A stretch of DNA of 64,000 nucleotides. Source: Actinotalea alkalitolerans (GTDB taxonomy: Bacteria; Actinomycetota; Actinomycetes; Actinomycetales; Cellulomonadaceae). The translations under genes and the position numbers were made by a program. This document shows, piece after piece, positions 18,047 through 27,590 of the stretch. Below the pieces are notes generated by a model. The model had not been told where the DNA came from. It was given only the letters and a program-made list of their open reading frames with translations, and made no database searches. The stretch is taken from the NCBI RefSeq assembly GCF_023369855.1, contig NZ_JAMBPP010000004.1, positions 124,001 to 188,000 of the forward strand, given 5' to 3'. Numbering within the stretch: position 1 is the first letter of the stretch; every line of letters begins with the position of its first letter.

Positions 18047-18721
18047 ATGGAGAAGTTCAGCCAGCACACCGGCGTCGGGGTCCCGCTGCGGCGCAGCAAC
18101 GTCGACACCGACCAGATCATCCCTGCCGTCTACCTCAAGCGCGTCACCCGCACGGGCTTCGAGGACGGCCTCTTCGCGGCCTGGCGCAACGACCCGGACT
18201 TCGTGCTGAACCGGGACGCCTACACGACAGGTTCGGTGCTCGTGGCGGGGCCCGACTTCGGCACGGGCTCCTCCCGCGAGCACGCGGTCTGGGCGCTCAA
18301 GGACTACGGCTTCCGCGCGGTCCTCTCCTCGCGCTTCGCGGACATCTTCCGCGGCAACTCGGGCAAGCAGGGTCTCCTGGCGGCCCAGCTCTCCCAGGAG
18401 GACGTCGAGCTCCTCTGGAAGATCCTGGAGACCGCCCCCGGCACGGAGGTCACGGTGGACCTGGCCGCCCGCCAGGTCACCTGCGCAGACGTCGTGGTGC
18501 CGTTGCACGTCGACGACTACACGCGGTGGCGGCTGATGGAAGGGCTCGACGACATCGGGCTGACCCTCCAGCACGAGCCGGAGATCACCGAGTTCGAGAG
18601 CACCCGAGCACCGTGGCGCCCGCGGACGCTGCCCGCCAAGCACCTGCCACCGGTCGAGATCGTGGCCGCTCGGCCGGTCGCCGCACCGGTCCTCAAGCAC
18701 AAGGACGACGCGCTCGCCTGA
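18047..18721 (+). CDS. leuD: 3-isopropylmalate dehydratase small subunit
   Basis: A 224-residue swivelling-domain subunit that closes over the LeuC iron-sulfur site. Family features are [20 protein letters not shown], the substrate-binding [17 protein letters not shown], and [17 protein letters not shown]. It starts with [11 protein letters not shown] at the ATG at 18047; an in-frame GTG three codons upstream is less likely because AAGGA would lie only two bases before it. It is cotranscribed with leuC and probably under NdgR control. Confidence 0.96.
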   Translation: MEKFSQHTGVGVPLRRSNVDTDQIIPAVYLKRVTRTGFEDGLFAAWRNDPDFVLNRDAYTTGSVLVAGPDFGTGSSREHAVWALKDYGFRAVLSSRFADIFRGNSGKQGLLAAQLSQEDVELLWKILETAPGTEVTVDLAARQVTCADVVVPLHVDDYTRWRLMEGLDDIGLTLQHEPEITEFESTRAPWRPRTLPAKHLPPVEIVAARPVAAPVLKHKDDALA

Positions 18722-18738
18722 ACCCGACGGGTGGTGCG

Positions 18739-19581
18739 TCAGAGCTCGGGCGGACCACGACGGATCCGTGCGAGGAGCGCCTCGGGCGTGGCGCCGGGCC
18801 CCTCCCAGCGTGACTCGACCCACCACGTCGCCCCGGCCTCGGCCAGCGGGTGCAGGTGCTCGACGGCCTGCACGTCGTCCTCGGGGAGCACACCCTGCAG
18901 CACGACGTCGTACGGACCGTCGGGCGCCCCGGCACCCGCCCGCCTGCGGCAGGACACCCATGCGACCAGGTCGCTGACCTCGGCGGCGCTCAACGGGTCG
19001 GACGAGCCGCGTCGCTGCGGGACGACGCCGTCCCACGCCGCGGCCCGGCCGGTCGAGCGCTCGCTCGGCCAGGCCGCGACCACCCACACCGGGATGCGCG
19101 GGCGCTGCACGGGCCTGGGCCGGAAGACGAGGTCGGTGACGGTGTGGTGACGACCGGTGTACGAGAACGGCTCACCCGACCAAGCGCTTACCAGGATCTC
19201 GAGCGCCTCGTCGAGCCGCTCCGCGCGCTCCCGGGCGGTGCTCGCCTCGCCGCTCACCCGGGACACGCCACCGTCGTCCACGGCTCCCAGCCCGACCGGG
19301 AGCACGAGCCTGCCACCCGAGAGGTGGTCCACCGTGATCGCCTCGCGCGCCACCTTCCAGGGGCGACGACGGGGGAGCGGGAAGACCATGGCACCGAGCC
19401 GGATCCGATCGGTCAGGACCGCGACAGCCCCGAGCAGGGTCCACGGGTCGAAGGTGTCCATCTCCCCGATGCTGATGCCGTCCCAGGTGAAGAAGCCGTC
19501 CCAGCCGTGGGCCTCGGCCTCGACCGCCATGTCGAGCACCTGCTGCGCGCTCCCGGCGCTGGCCACCATGCCGAACCTCAT
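18739..19581 (-). CDS. LLM-class flavin-dependent (F420-type) oxidoreductase
   Basis: A 280-residue TIM-barrel protein of the bacterial luciferase-like family. MRFGMVASAG opens strand 1, FFTWDGI and LLGAVAVLTDRIRLGAMV follow, and SGGRLVLPVGLGAV is the typical phosphate-binding turn. Actinobacterial members mostly use coenzyme F420 rather than FMN, but the cofactor is inferred. The ATG at 19581 is chosen because GGGAGG lies five bases upstream. It is convergent with leuD (17-base gap) and divergent from murA. The substrate is unknown. Confidence 0.88.
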   Translation of the reverse strand: MRFGMVASAGSAQQVLDMAVEAEAHGWDGFFTWDGISIGEMDTFDPWTLLGAVAVLTDRIRLGAMVFPLPRRRPWKVAREAITVDHLSGGRLVLPVGLGAVDDGGVSRVSGEASTARERAERLDEALEILVSAWSGEPFSYTGRHHTVTDLVFRPRPVQRPRIPVWVVAAWPSERSTGRAAAWDGVVPQRRGSSDPLSAAEVSDLVAWVSCRRRAGAGAPDGPYDVVLQGVLPEDDVQAVEHLHPLAEAGATWWVESRWEGPGATPEALLARIRRGPPEL

Positions 19582-19729
19582 CGCGCCCTCCCGTCGTGGT
19601 GTGACCCTCGACACGGTACGTCCGCCCACCGACAGCTCGACCAGGTCGGTGGCCCGGCACGAGCAGCGGTCGGCAGGTCCGAGACCGAAGCGATGTGACG
19701 TACCCCCCGCGGTAGGCGACGATAGGGAC

Positions 19730-21046
19730 ATGGACGACGTTCTCTACATCAACGGCGGCAATCCCCTGCAGGGCGAGATCACCGTCAGGGGTGCCAAGAA
19801 CTTCGTCTCGAAGGCCATGGTCGCCTCGCTGCTGGGCGAGGGGCCCAGCGAGCTCCGCAACGTGCCGCGGATCCGCGACGTCGCGGTGGTCACCGGCCTG
19901 CTCGAGCTCCACGGGGTCATGGTCACCGCGGACGAGCAGGGAGGGGTGCTGCGCCTCGACCCGAGCAACGTCGAGTCGGCGCACGTCGCGGACATCGACG
20001 CCCACGCCGGGTCCAGCCGTATCCCGATCCTCTTCTGCGGGCCCCTGCTGCACCGTCTTGGCGAGGCGTTCATCCCGGACCTGGGCGGGTGCCGCATCGG
20101 CGACCGGCCGATCAACTACCACCTCGACATCCTGCGTCAGTTCGGCGCCGTGGTCGAGAAGCGTGAGCAGGGCATCCACATCCGTGCGCCGAGGGGCCTG
20201 CACGGGACGAAGATCGAGCTGCCGTACCCGAGCGTGGGTGCCACCGAGCAGCTGCTGCTCACGGCCGTGCGGGCGGACGGTCTCACCGAGCTGTCCAACG
20301 CCGCGATCGAGCCCGAGATCATGGACCTCATCAACGTCCTGCAGAAGATGGGCTCGATCATCTCGGTCGACACCGATCGGGTGATCCGGATCGAGGGTGT
20401 CGAGCGGCTCGGCGGGTACCAGCACACCGCGCTCTCCGATCGCATCGAGGCCGCGTCGTGGGCCTCTGCCGCCCTGGCGACCCGCGGGGACATCTACGTC
20501 CGCGGTGCCACCCAGCCCGAGATGACAGCCTTCCTCAACACGTTCCGCAAGGTCGGTGGTGAGTTCGTCGTGGACGACGACGGCATCCGGTTCTTCCACC
20601 CCGGCGGCGACCTGCGCTCGATCGTGCTCGAGACCGATGTGCACCCGGGCTTCATGACCGACTGGCAGCAGCCCCTCGTGGTGGCGCTGACCCAGGCCAA
20701 GGGGCTGTCCATCGTCCACGAGACCGTCTACGAGAACCGGTTCGGCTTCGCGGACGCGCTGCGCGGCATGGGCGCCACGATCCAGGTCTACCGCGAGTGC
20801 CTGGGTGGGCACCCGTGCCGCTTCGGGCAGCGCAACTTCTACCACTCGGCCGTGGTCTCAGGCCCGACCGCGCTGTCGGCCGCCGACATCGAGGTGCCGG
20901 ACCTGCGCGGCGGGTTCAGCCACCTGATCGCGGCGCTTGCGGCCAAGGGCACCTCCTCGGTGCGCGGGATCGGCCTCATCGACCGGGGGTACGAGCACTT
21001 CCAGGACAAGCTGAGCGCGCTGGGTGCCGAGTTCTCCCACGGCTGA
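19730..21046 (+). CDS. murA: UDP-N-acetylglucosamine 1-carboxyvinyltransferase
   Basis: A 438-residue EPSP-synthase-fold enzyme that transfers enolpyruvate from PEP to UDP-GlcNAc, the committed step of peptidoglycan synthesis. GAKN near the N-terminus is the conserved Lys-Asn motif, and the fosfomycin-sensitive Cys is at 121 in LGGCRIGDRP. The C-terminal half has ENRFGFADAL and DLRGGFSHLIAALAAKG. The ATG at 19730 starts MDDVLYINGG. It heads murA-plsC-gpsA, mixing wall and lipid precursors, an arrangement recurrent in actinobacteria. Confidence 0.95.
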   Translation: MDDVLYINGGNPLQGEITVRGAKNFVSKAMVASLLGEGPSELRNVPRIRDVAVVTGLLELHGVMVTADEQGGVLRLDPSNVESAHVADIDAHAGSSRIPILFCGPLLHRLGEAFIPDLGGCRIGDRPINYHLDILRQFGAVVEKREQGIHIRAPRGLHGTKIELPYPSVGATEQLLLTAVRADGLTELSNAAIEPEIMDLINVLQKMGSIISVDTDRVIRIEGVERLGGYQHTALSDRIEAASWASAALATRGDIYVRGATQPEMTAFLNTFRKVGGEFVVDDDGIRFFHPGGDLRSIVLETDVHPGFMTDWQQPLVVALTQAKGLSIVHETVYENRFGFADALRGMGATIQVYRECLGGHPCRFGQRNFYHSAVVSGPTALSAADIEVPDLRGGFSHLIAALAAKGTSSVRGIGLIDRGYEHFQDKLSALGAEFSHG

Positions 21047-21082
21047 CCCGCCCGGCGGCCGGCGGCGGTAGCATCGGCTCCC

Positions 21083-21832
21083 GTGCCAGCCCCCACACGT
21101 TCCAACCGCGCCTACCGCAACGTCGCCCGTGTCGTGCGTCCCGTGCTCCTGGCGATCACCCGTCGTGACTGGCGGGGCGCGGAGCACCTGCGCATCGACG
21201 GTGGGTTCATCGCGGCGCCGAACCACATGACCAACCTCGACCCGCTGACTGCGGCCCACTACCTGTACGACAACGGCATCGCCCCGAAGATCCTGGCGAA
21301 GTCGTCCCTCTTCGGGGTGCCCGTCCTGGGCCGGATCCTGCGGGCCACGGGTCAGATCCCCGTGTACCGCAACACCGCTGACGCCGGGAGGTCGCTGCGC
21401 GCCGCGATCGACGCCCTCGAGGCGGGGGAGTGCGTCGCCGTCTTCCCCGAGGGCACCCTGACCCGCGAGCCCGACCTGTGGCCGATGGTCGGCAAGACCG
21501 GGGTCGCCCGGCTGGCCCTGACCACCCGGGTGCCCGTCGTGCCGATCGCCCAGTGGGGCCCGCAGGACATCCTCGGGCGGTACTCCAAGCTCTTCAAGCC
21601 GTTCCCGCCGAAGAGGGTCACGATCGTGGCCGGTCCTCCGGTGGACCTGTCCGACCTGTACGACCGCCCGCAGGACACCGTGGTGCTCCGCGAGGCGACC
21701 GAGCGCGTCATGGCCGCGATCACCGGGCTGCTCGAGCAGATCCGCGGGGAGCAGGCGCCGCCCGTGCGGTTCGACCCACGTCGGACGGCGCCGCCCACCA
21801 CCTCTGACGAGGGCCCCGGGGCCACCTCGTGA
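21083..21832 (+). CDS. plsC: 1-acyl-sn-glycerol-3-phosphate acyltransferase
   Basis: A 249-residue glycerolipid acyltransferase. The catalytic NHxxxxD motif is NHMTNLD (about 48-54) and the substrate motif is FPEGTLTREPDLWPMVGKTG (about 131-150). A short hydrophobic, basic N-terminus fits membrane association. It makes phosphatidate for phospholipid synthesis. The GTG at 21083 lies eight bases after TAGCAT (21069-21074). It overlaps gpsA by GTGA, which couples two successive steps around glycerol-3-phosphate. Confidence 0.93.
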   Translation: MPAPTRSNRAYRNVARVVRPVLLAITRRDWRGAEHLRIDGGFIAAPNHMTNLDPLTAAHYLYDNGIAPKILAKSSLFGVPVLGRILRATGQIPVYRNTADAGRSLRAAIDALEAGECVAVFPEGTLTREPDLWPMVGKTGVARLALTTRVPVVPIAQWGPQDILGRYSKLFKPFPPKRVTIVAGPPVDLSDLYDRPQDTVVLREATERVMAAITGLLEQIRGEQAPPVRFDPRRTAPPTTSDEGPGATS

Positions 21833-22842
21833 CGGCACCGGCCACCCGTGCCGCGGTGATCGGCACCGGCAGCTGGGGGACCACCTTCGCGGCGGTCCTG
21901 GCCGACGCGGGGTGCGAGGTCACCCTGTGGGGTCGACGCGAGGAGGTCTGCACGCAGATCTCCACCGAGCACCGGAACGACGCCTACCTGCCGGGGGTGC
22001 GTCTGCCGGACGCCGTCCGCGCGACCACCGACGTCAGGGTGGCCCTGGCCGGTGCGCAGATCGTCGCCATCGCGATCCCGGCGCAGAGCGCCCGGTCGAC
22101 GCTCGAGCCGCTGCGCGGCCTGATCGAGCCGGGAGCGATCGCCGTGTCGCTGATGAAGGGGGTCGAGCTCGAGTCGGACCGTCGCATGAGCGAGGTCGTC
22201 GCGGAGGCGCTCAGCCTGCCTCCCGAGCGGGTGGCCGTCGTCTCCGGTCCCAACCTCGCGCGGGAGATCGCCGACCGGCAGCCCACCGCCACCGTGGTCG
22301 CCGCGACCTCCCAGGAGACCGCGCAGCGGGTCGCGCAGGCGTGCGCCTCGGGCTACTTCCGTCCCTACACCAACGTCGACGTGGTCGGTGTGGAGCTGTG
22401 CGGGGCGGTCAAGAACATCATCGCGGTGGCCGTGGGGATCGCCCAGGGCAGCGGTTTCGGCCACAACACCATGGCCACGGTGATCACCCGTGGGCTGGTC
22501 GAGATCACCCGCCTGGGTCTGGCCCTCGGGGCGGACGCCGAGACCTTCTCGGGCCTGGCCGGCATGGGCGACCTGGTCGCGACCTGTGCCTCGCCGCTCT
22601 CGCGCAACCACACCCTCGGGGTGCACATCGGCCAGGGCAAGAGCCTTGACGAGGCGATCGCCGCGACCGGGGGGACCGCCGAGGGGGTCAAGTCCTCCGC
22701 CTCGGTCCTGGAGCTCGCGGGCACCGTGGGTGTCGAGATGCCGATCACCGCGGCCGTGGTCGCCGTGCTGCACCACGGGCTCCCGGTGGACCAGATGGCA
22801 CAGCTGCTGCTCGCACGGCCCCACAAGGCCGAGAAGGTCTGA
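21829..22842 (+). CDS. gpsA: Glycerol-3-phosphate dehydrogenase [NAD(P)+]
   Basis: A 337-residue enzyme reducing dihydroxyacetone phosphate to glycerol-3-phosphate for lipid synthesis. The N-terminal GTGSWGTTFAAVLAD is the dinucleotide-binding loop. The substrate-binding Lys is in GAVKNIIAVAVGIAQG, and the family-specific GLAGMGDLVATCASPLSRN is present. GTG at 21829 overlaps the plsC stop by four bases, so translation is coupled. Confidence 0.96.
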   Translation: MTAPATRAAVIGTGSWGTTFAAVLADAGCEVTLWGRREEVCTQISTEHRNDAYLPGVRLPDAVRATTDVRVALAGAQIVAIAIPAQSARSTLEPLRGLIEPGAIAVSLMKGVELESDRRMSEVVAEALSLPPERVAVVSGPNLAREIADRQPTATVVAATSQETAQRVAQACASGYFRPYTNVDVVGVELCGAVKNIIAVAVGIAQGSGFGHNTMATVITRGLVEITRLGLALGADAETFSGLAGMGDLVATCASPLSRNHTLGVHIGQGKSLDEAIAATGGTAEGVKSSASVLELAGTVGVEMPITAAVVAVLHHGLPVDQMAQLLLARPHKAEKV

Positions 22843-22867
22843 CCGCGGCGGTCGCCCGGGGTGTCGG

Positions 22868-24073
22868 CTAGGCCGGTCGCCCGGCCCGCAGCGCCTGGTC
22901 GAGGTCGGCCCAGAGGTCCTCGACGTCCTCGATCCCGACCGAGAGCCGCACCAGGTCCTCGGGGACGGTGGGGGACTCGGTGGCGAAGCGACGGCGACGC
23001 TCCAGGGTCGACTCGACCCCTCCCAGGCTTGTCGCGGGGACCCACAGCCGGACAGCCTCGGTCAGCGCGTCGGCGGCCGGAGCACCACCGCCCGGCCGCA
23101 GGCACAGGATCGCCCCGAACCCGTCCATCAGCGCCAGGGCCCGGGCATGGCCCGGGTCGCCGGGCAGGCTCGGGTGGCGCACCTCGACCACGGACGGGTG
23201 CTCTGCGAGCCGTGCGGCGAGCACGGCCGCGCTGGACTGCGCCCGCTCGACCCGCAGCGCCAGGGTCCGCAGGCCGCGCAGCGCGAGCCACACCTCCCAC
23301 GGTCCGGCGACCGCGCCGTGCACCGTGCGGTAGGAGTGCAGCCGGGCGCGCAGGTCGTCGTCGTCGGTCACCACTGCTCCCAGGACGACGTCCGAGTGCC
23401 CCGCGAGGTACTTCGTGACCGAGTGCACCACGACGTCCGCGCCCTGGGTGAGCGGGCGCTGGACCAGCGGGGTCGCGAAGGTGTTGTCGACCACGACCAG
23501 GGCACCGACGTCCCGGGCCCCGGCGGCCAGAGCCGGCAGGTCCGCGACCTCGAGCATCGGGTTGGTCGGTGACTCGACCCAGAGCATCGCCGCGGGCGCC
23601 CGGGTGGCGTCCCCACGTACCGCTGCGAGCACCGCGGCGGTGTCGTCGATGTCCACGAGCTCTGTCTCGAGCCCCGTGCGCGAGGCGAGGTCGGCGGCCA
23701 GGCCCAGGCTGACCTGGTAGGCGTGGCGTGGCAGGACCAGCCGTCCACCCCGGGGCACGAGCGACATCGCAGCGGCGATCGCCGCCATCCCCGAGCCCAG
23801 CACCAGCGCAGGGTGCCGTGAGTGCTCGAGGCGACCCAGGGCGTCCTCGAAGGGGTGCCAGGTCTCGGTGTCGATGCGGGCGTACAACAGCTCACCGGCC
23901 GGCGGGGTGCCCGTCGAGACGTAGGTCGAGGAGAGCACCACGGGGGGGTTCACCGGGGCGCCCCGTGTGCGCGCGGGCCGGCCCGCGGTGACGGCGAGGG
24001 TGGCGGGCCTGACGGTGCCGTGCGGGTCTGCGTCGATCGGCCCGGGGACCGGCTGCTCGAGGTCTGTGCTCAC
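22868..24073 (-). CDS. Cys/Met metabolism PLP-dependent enzyme (cystathionine gamma-synthase/lyase type)
   Basis: A 401-residue fold-type I PLP enzyme. The cofactor Lys is in [20 protein letters not shown] and [15 protein letters not shown] are family signatures, and [18 protein letters not shown] resembles the Y-x-R phosphate-binding turn. Synthase, gamma-lyase and beta-lyase cannot be separated confidently from sequence. The GTG start at 24073 is fixed by TACGCT exactly six bases upstream. It is convergent with gpsA and divergent from ddl. Confidence 0.88.
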   Translation of the reverse strand: MSTDLEQPVPGPIDADPHGTVRPATLAVTAGRPARTRGAPVNPPVVLSSTYVSTGTPPAGELLYARIDTETWHPFEDALGRLEHSRHPALVLGSGMAAIAAAMSLVPRGGRLVLPRHAYQVSLGLAADLASRTGLETELVDIDDTAAVLAAVRGDATRAPAAMLWVESPTNPMLEVADLPALAAGARDVGALVVVDNTFATPLVQRPLTQGADVVVHSVTKYLAGHSDVVLGAVVTDDDDLRARLHSYRTVHGAVAGPWEVWLALRGLRTLALRVERAQSSAAVLAARLAEHPSVVEVRHPSLPGDPGHARALALMDGFGAILCLRPGGGAPAADALTEAVRLWVPATSLGGVESTLERRRRFATESPTVPEDLVRLSVGIEDVEDLWADLDQALRAGRPA

Positions 24074-24079
24074 CACGGA

Positions 24080-24085
24080 AGCGTA
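24080..24085 (-). promoter_or_regulatory. -10 hexamer TACGCT of a leaderless promoter
   Basis: TACGCT ends six bases before the GTG at 24073. The start codon is the first position where transcription is expected. Confidence 0.6.
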
Positions 24086-24135
24086 GTGCGCGGCATGGCC
24101 GACCACCGCGTCCGCGCCCGGTAGGGTCGACCGCG

Positions 24136-25302
24136 ATGGACGCCACCCCCGCCCCCGCCTCGCGCCCCCGTGTCGCCGTCGTCTTCGGTGGCCGCTCCGG
24201 GGAGCACGGCATCAGCTGTGTCACCGCGGCGGGCGTGCTGCGTGCGATCGACCACGACCGTTATGACGTCCTGCCGATCGGCATCACCCGGTCGGGTCGC
24301 TGGGTCCTGGCCTCTGCCGACCCGGCCGCGTGGGAGATCACCGACGGTCGGCTCCCCGAGGTCGGCAACGGCAACCTCGTCCGGCCGGGGACCTCGCTGA
24401 CCGCCCGCGGCCCCGAGGTCGTGCTGCCCCTGGCCAGCGACGACTCCGAGCTGGTCGGTCTCGAGCACGGCGTGCTGCCCGAGCGGCTCGGTCGGGTGGA
24501 CGTGGTGCTGCCCCTGCTGCACGGGCCCTTCGGCGAGGACGGCACGATCCAGGGCATGCTCGACCTGGCGGACGTGCGCTACGTCGGAGCCGGCGTGCTC
24601 GCCTCGGCCGTCGGCATGGACAAGCACTACATGAAGCTGGTCCTGGCCGGGCAGGGCATCCCTGTGGTGCCCTACGTCGTGCTCCGGCCCGGTGCGTGGG
24701 AGGCCGACCAGGCGACCTGGACCGAGGCCGTGGAGGCTCTCGGCCTGCCGGTCTTCGTCAAGCCCGCGCGGGCCGGGTCGAGCCTGGGCATCTCACGGGT
24801 CGATGACCTCGTGGACCTGCCCGCGGCCGTCCGTGCCGCTCAGGAGCACGACCCCAAGGTGATCGTGGAGTCCGGGATCGAGGGTCGCGAGATCGAGTGC
24901 GGCGTGCTCGGCGGTCGTGCAGGGGGCCGCCCTCGCACCTCGGTGCCGGGAGAGATCGTCGTCACCGACCCGCAGCACAGCTTCTACGACTTCGAGGCCA
25001 AGTACCTCGACGAGGAAGGTGTCACGCTCAGCTGTCCTGCCGACCTGCCGCCAGGGGTCGCCGCACGGGTCCGCGAGCTCGCCGAGCGGTGCTTCGAGGC
25101 GATCGGGTGCGAGGGTCTCGCCCGGGTCGACACCTTCGTCACCGCGGACGGCGACGTAGTGGTCAACGAGATCAACACGATGCCGGGCTTCACACCCTTC
25201 TCGATGTACCCGCGGCTGTGGGAGGCGACCGGCCTGGCCTACGCCGATCTCATCGACGAGCTGCTGCAGCTCGCGCTCGCACGTGGGACCGGGTTGCGCT
25301 GA
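24136..25302 (+). CDS. ddl: D-alanine--D-alanine ligase
   Basis: A 388-residue ATP-grasp ligase that makes the D-Ala-D-Ala terminus of peptidoglycan precursors. FGGRSGEHGISC is the N-terminal loop, LLHGPFGEDGTIQG the central signature, and the metal-binding end reads RVDTFV and VNEINTMPGFT. The omega-loop FYDFEAKYLDE keeps the Tyr/Lys typical of D-Ala-D-Ala ligases rather than the His of D-Ala-D-Lac ligases, so intrinsic vancomycin resistance through this gene is not expected. The ATG lies eight bases after TAGGGT (24122-24127). Confidence 0.95.
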   Translation: MDATPAPASRPRVAVVFGGRSGEHGISCVTAAGVLRAIDHDRYDVLPIGITRSGRWVLASADPAAWEITDGRLPEVGNGNLVRPGTSLTARGPEVVLPLASDDSELVGLEHGVLPERLGRVDVVLPLLHGPFGEDGTIQGMLDLADVRYVGAGVLASAVGMDKHYMKLVLAGQGIPVVPYVVLRPGAWEADQATWTEAVEALGLPVFVKPARAGSSLGISRVDDLVDLPAAVRAAQEHDPKVIVESGIEGREIECGVLGGRAGGRPRTSVPGEIVVTDPQHSFYDFEAKYLDEEGVTLSCPADLPPGVAARVRELAERCFEAIGCEGLARVDTFVTADGDVVVNEINTMPGFTPFSMYPRLWEATGLAYADLIDELLQLALARGTGLR

Positions 25303-25311
25303 TCCCCGGGC

Positions 25312-25806
25312 TCACAGGCACCGGCGGTCCTGCTCGACGCGGGACACCGCCGGACCCAGATCCATCAGGAACGCCGTCGAGCGGTCCGCGGTGACTGAGG
25401 CCGGGACCTGCACCTCGACCGCGGGCACCCGACCGTAGGTGGTGAAGGTCCAGGCCGTCCCACCGTCCGGCTCCTGGGCTCCGGGCACCGCCAGCCAGTC
25501 CACGCTGGTCACGCCGTCGTCGGCCGTCACGCAGTCGTCGGTGGTGGGTCCGGGTGGCTCGACCCCGCACCGCAGCACCACCGGGTCGGTCGGGTCGCCC
25601 CACGCAACGGTCGCCTGGCTGCTGGTCGCCAGACGCTCGCCGCCGGCCAGGGTCTGCGGGAGCGCCAGGACCACCTCGGCGCACCGCGGGTCCGCGGCGA
25701 AAGGACCGGGCTCGACGACGACCGTGCCCGAGCACCCGCTCAGCCCGGCCACGCAGAGCAGCAGCCCCACCCGCAGTCGGCCGGGGCGCGGTTCGGGGGA
25801 GGGCAC
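25312..25806 (-). CDS. DUF3515 lipoprotein
   Basis: A 164-residue exported lipoprotein. A charged N-terminus and a short hydrophobic stretch end in the lipobox LSGC (Cys about residue 25). The mature part contains a spaced Cys pair and ends in VSRVEQDRRCL. DUF3515 proteins sit between ddl and thiL in many actinobacteria; their role is unknown. The GTG at 25806 has TACCGT exactly six bases upstream. Its promoter lies back to back with that of thiL (-10 boxes 15 bases apart). It is convergent with ddl. Confidence 0.85.
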   Translation of the reverse strand: MPSPEPRPGRLRVGLLLCVAGLSGCSGTVVVEPGPFAADPRCAEVVLALPQTLAGGERLATSSQATVAWGDPTDPVVLRCGVEPPGPTTDDCVTADDGVTSVDWLAVPGAQEPDGGTAWTFTTYGRVPAVEVQVPASVTADRSTAFLMDLGPAVSRVEQDRRCL

Positions 25807-25812
25807 GTGACC

Positions 25813-25818
25813 ACGGTA
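25813..25818 (-). promoter_or_regulatory. -10 hexamer TACCGT of a leaderless promoter
   Basis: TACCGT, six bases, then GTG at 25806 on the minus strand. Confidence 0.6.
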
Positions 25819-25833
25819 GCCCGCGAGGATGGG

Positions 25834-25839
25834 TAGCGT
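25834..25839 (+). promoter_or_regulatory. -10 hexamer TAGCGT of the thiL leaderless promoter
   Basis: TAGCGT, six bases, then GTG at 25846. Confidence 0.6.
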
Positions 25840-25845
25840 GGCCGG

Positions 25846-26886
25846 GTGACCCCTCCCGCCGTGCTCCGTCCGGAGGGTGGTCCGACCGTGGCCGACCTCG
25901 GCGAGGACGCCCTGCTCGAGCAGGTGTTCCCCCGTCTCCCGCTCGGTACGGCCACGCGCCTGGGCCCTGGGGACGACGGTGCGGTCCTGTCCACACCGGA
26001 CGGTCGCGTGGTGGTCTCGACCGATGTCCTGGTCGAGGACCGGCACTTCCGACGAGCATGGTCCACCGGCGAGGACGTCGGTCGACGGGCGGCCGTGCAG
26101 AACCTGGCCGACATCGCCGCGATGGGGGCCAGACCCACGTCTGTCGTGGTGGGCCTGGTCATGCCGGCCCACCTGCCCGTCAGCTGGGTCCTGGGGCTGG
26201 CTGACGGTCTCCGGGAGGAGTGCGCCCCGCTGGGTGTCGGGGTGATCGGTGGTGACCTGTCGGGCGGTGACCAGGTCGTGGTGGCGGTCACGGTGCTCGG
26301 CGACCTCGAGGGCCGAGAGCCCGTGCTCCGGTCGGGTGCGCGCCCGGGCGACGTCGTGGCGCACGTGGGGGTCTGCGGGCGCTCGGCCGCCGGGCTGGCG
26401 GTGCTGCTCGCGGGGCAGGGGAGTGAGCTCGAGGACGACGGCGACGACGCTCGCGATGAGCTGCGGGACGCGGTGCGGGGCTACCTGAGGCCGCGCTCGC
26501 CGGTGGCGCTGGGTGCAGCGGCGGCCGATCTCGGGGCCACGGCCATGCTCGACGTGTCGGACGGACTGCTGCGTGACGCCGGGCGGATCGCCCGGGCGTC
26601 ACGCGTGGTGCTCGACCTCGAGCGACCTGAGGTGGTCTTCGCCGAGGACGTCGAGGCTCTCGCCGCGATCGGTCGGCGGCTCGGGGTCGACCCGGTCGAG
26701 TGGGTGCTCACGGGTGGAGAGGATCACGGGCTGCTCATGACCTTCCCGGCCGGGACCGTCCTGGCGGAGCCGTTCCGGAGGGTCGGCACGGTCCTGGCCC
26801 CGGGTTCGAGCCCCGCTGGCAGCGTGCTCGTCGAGGGACGCCCTCCGCGGACCCGGGGGACGGGCTGGGACCACTTCCGACGCTGA
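25846..26886 (+). CDS. thiL: Thiamine-monophosphate kinase
   Basis: A 346-residue AIRS-fold kinase that phosphorylates thiamine monophosphate to the active diphosphate. GPGDDGAVLSTPDGRVVVSTD carries the metal-binding Asp pair, DRHFRR and NLADIAAMGARP follow, then GGDLSGGDQVVVAVTVLG and DVSDGLLRDAGRIA. The start GTG is fixed by the -10 hexamer TAGCGT six bases upstream. It ends 60 bases before a convergent acetyltransferase gene. Confidence 0.94.
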   Translation: MTPPAVLRPEGGPTVADLGEDALLEQVFPRLPLGTATRLGPGDDGAVLSTPDGRVVVSTDVLVEDRHFRRAWSTGEDVGRRAAVQNLADIAAMGARPTSVVVGLVMPAHLPVSWVLGLADGLREECAPLGVGVIGGDLSGGDQVVVAVTVLGDLEGREPVLRSGARPGDVVAHVGVCGRSAAGLAVLLAGQGSELEDDGDDARDELRDAVRGYLRPRSPVALGAAAADLGATAMLDVSDGLLRDAGRIARASRVVLDLERPEVVFAEDVEALAAIGRRLGVDPVEWVLTGGEDHGLLMTFPAGTVLAEPFRRVGTVLAPGSSPAGSVLVEGRPPRTRGTGWDHFRR

Positions 26887-26946
26887 GCGGGGGAGGCGAT
26901 GGTGCGTTCGTCGGCCGGCCGGGTGCTCCGTGCGGATGCAGCCGCG

Positions 26947-27468
26947 TCAGCCGCGGCGGTAGCGGATCTCCTTGAGACGGTCGCCGCCGAACTCCTCGAG
27001 CCGTTCGACACCGTCGGCCACGAAGCCGTTGCGCCGGTAGAAGTGGCGGGCGCGGTCGTTCGCGGCGAGCACCCACAAGGTCACCGTCGCCCCGCCGGGC
27101 ACGGCTGACAGCACCGTGCGCATCAGCTCTCGGGCCACACCGTGGCCCCAGAAGGACGGCTCGAGGTAGATCGTGTAGATCTGGAGCGTGTCGCGGTCGG
27201 CATCCTCGTCGAGGCTCGGACCGAGCGAGGCGAACCCGACGACCTGGCCCTCGAGCTCGGCGACCCAGACCGAGGTTCCTCGTCGCGAGCCGTCCAGGAC
27301 CTCGGTCCACCAGGCTGTGCGCGCCGTGACGTCGAGTCCGGCGAGGTAGTCCTCGGCGACCACCCCGGTGTAGGCCTCGCGCCACGAGGCGATGTGCACC
27401 GTGGCGATCGGTGCCGCGTCGTCGAGGGTTGCGGGCCGGATCACGACGTCCAGGAGATCGTCCACCAT
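26947..27468 (-). CDS. GNAT-family N-acetyltransferase
   Basis: A 173-residue GNAT protein. The acetyl-CoA-binding loop is WGHGVARELMRTVL, a variant of R/Q-x-x-G-x-G/A that begins with WGHGVA. The C-terminal NDRARHFYRRNGFV is the classic motif B. IRPATLDDAAPIATVHIASWR and YLEPSFWGHG fit RimI-like small GNATs. Substrate not inferable. The ATG at 27468 is preceded by a -10-like CAGGGT six bases upstream, a weak form of the window's leaderless pattern. It lies downstream of the rpmB terminator on the same strand. Confidence 0.87.
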   Translation of the reverse strand: MVDDLLDVVIRPATLDDAAPIATVHIASWREAYTGVVAEDYLAGLDVTARTAWWTEVLDGSRRGTSVWVAELEGQVVGFASLGPSLDEDADRDTLQIYTIYLEPSFWGHGVARELMRTVLSAVPGGATVTLWVLAANDRARHFYRRNGFVADGVERLEEFGGDRLKEIRYRRG

Positions 27469-27539
27469 GGGTCCACCCTGCCATCCTCCGCGGCGCAGCC
27501 CAAGCCCGCGGCACCCGCGGGCAGGTGCGGGCACGCAGA

Positions 27540-27576
27540 AAGAAGCCCGCGGAGGCAGGACCTCCACGGGCTTCTT
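27540..27576 (-). terminator. Intrinsic terminator after rpmB
   Basis: AAGAAGCCCG and CGGGCTTCTT form the outer stem, GGAGG and CCTCC the inner stem (a C/A mismatch between them), with a 5-base loop. It begins 14 bases after the rpmB stop on the minus strand. Confidence 0.8.
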
Positions 27577-27590
27577 CCATCGAGCTGGGC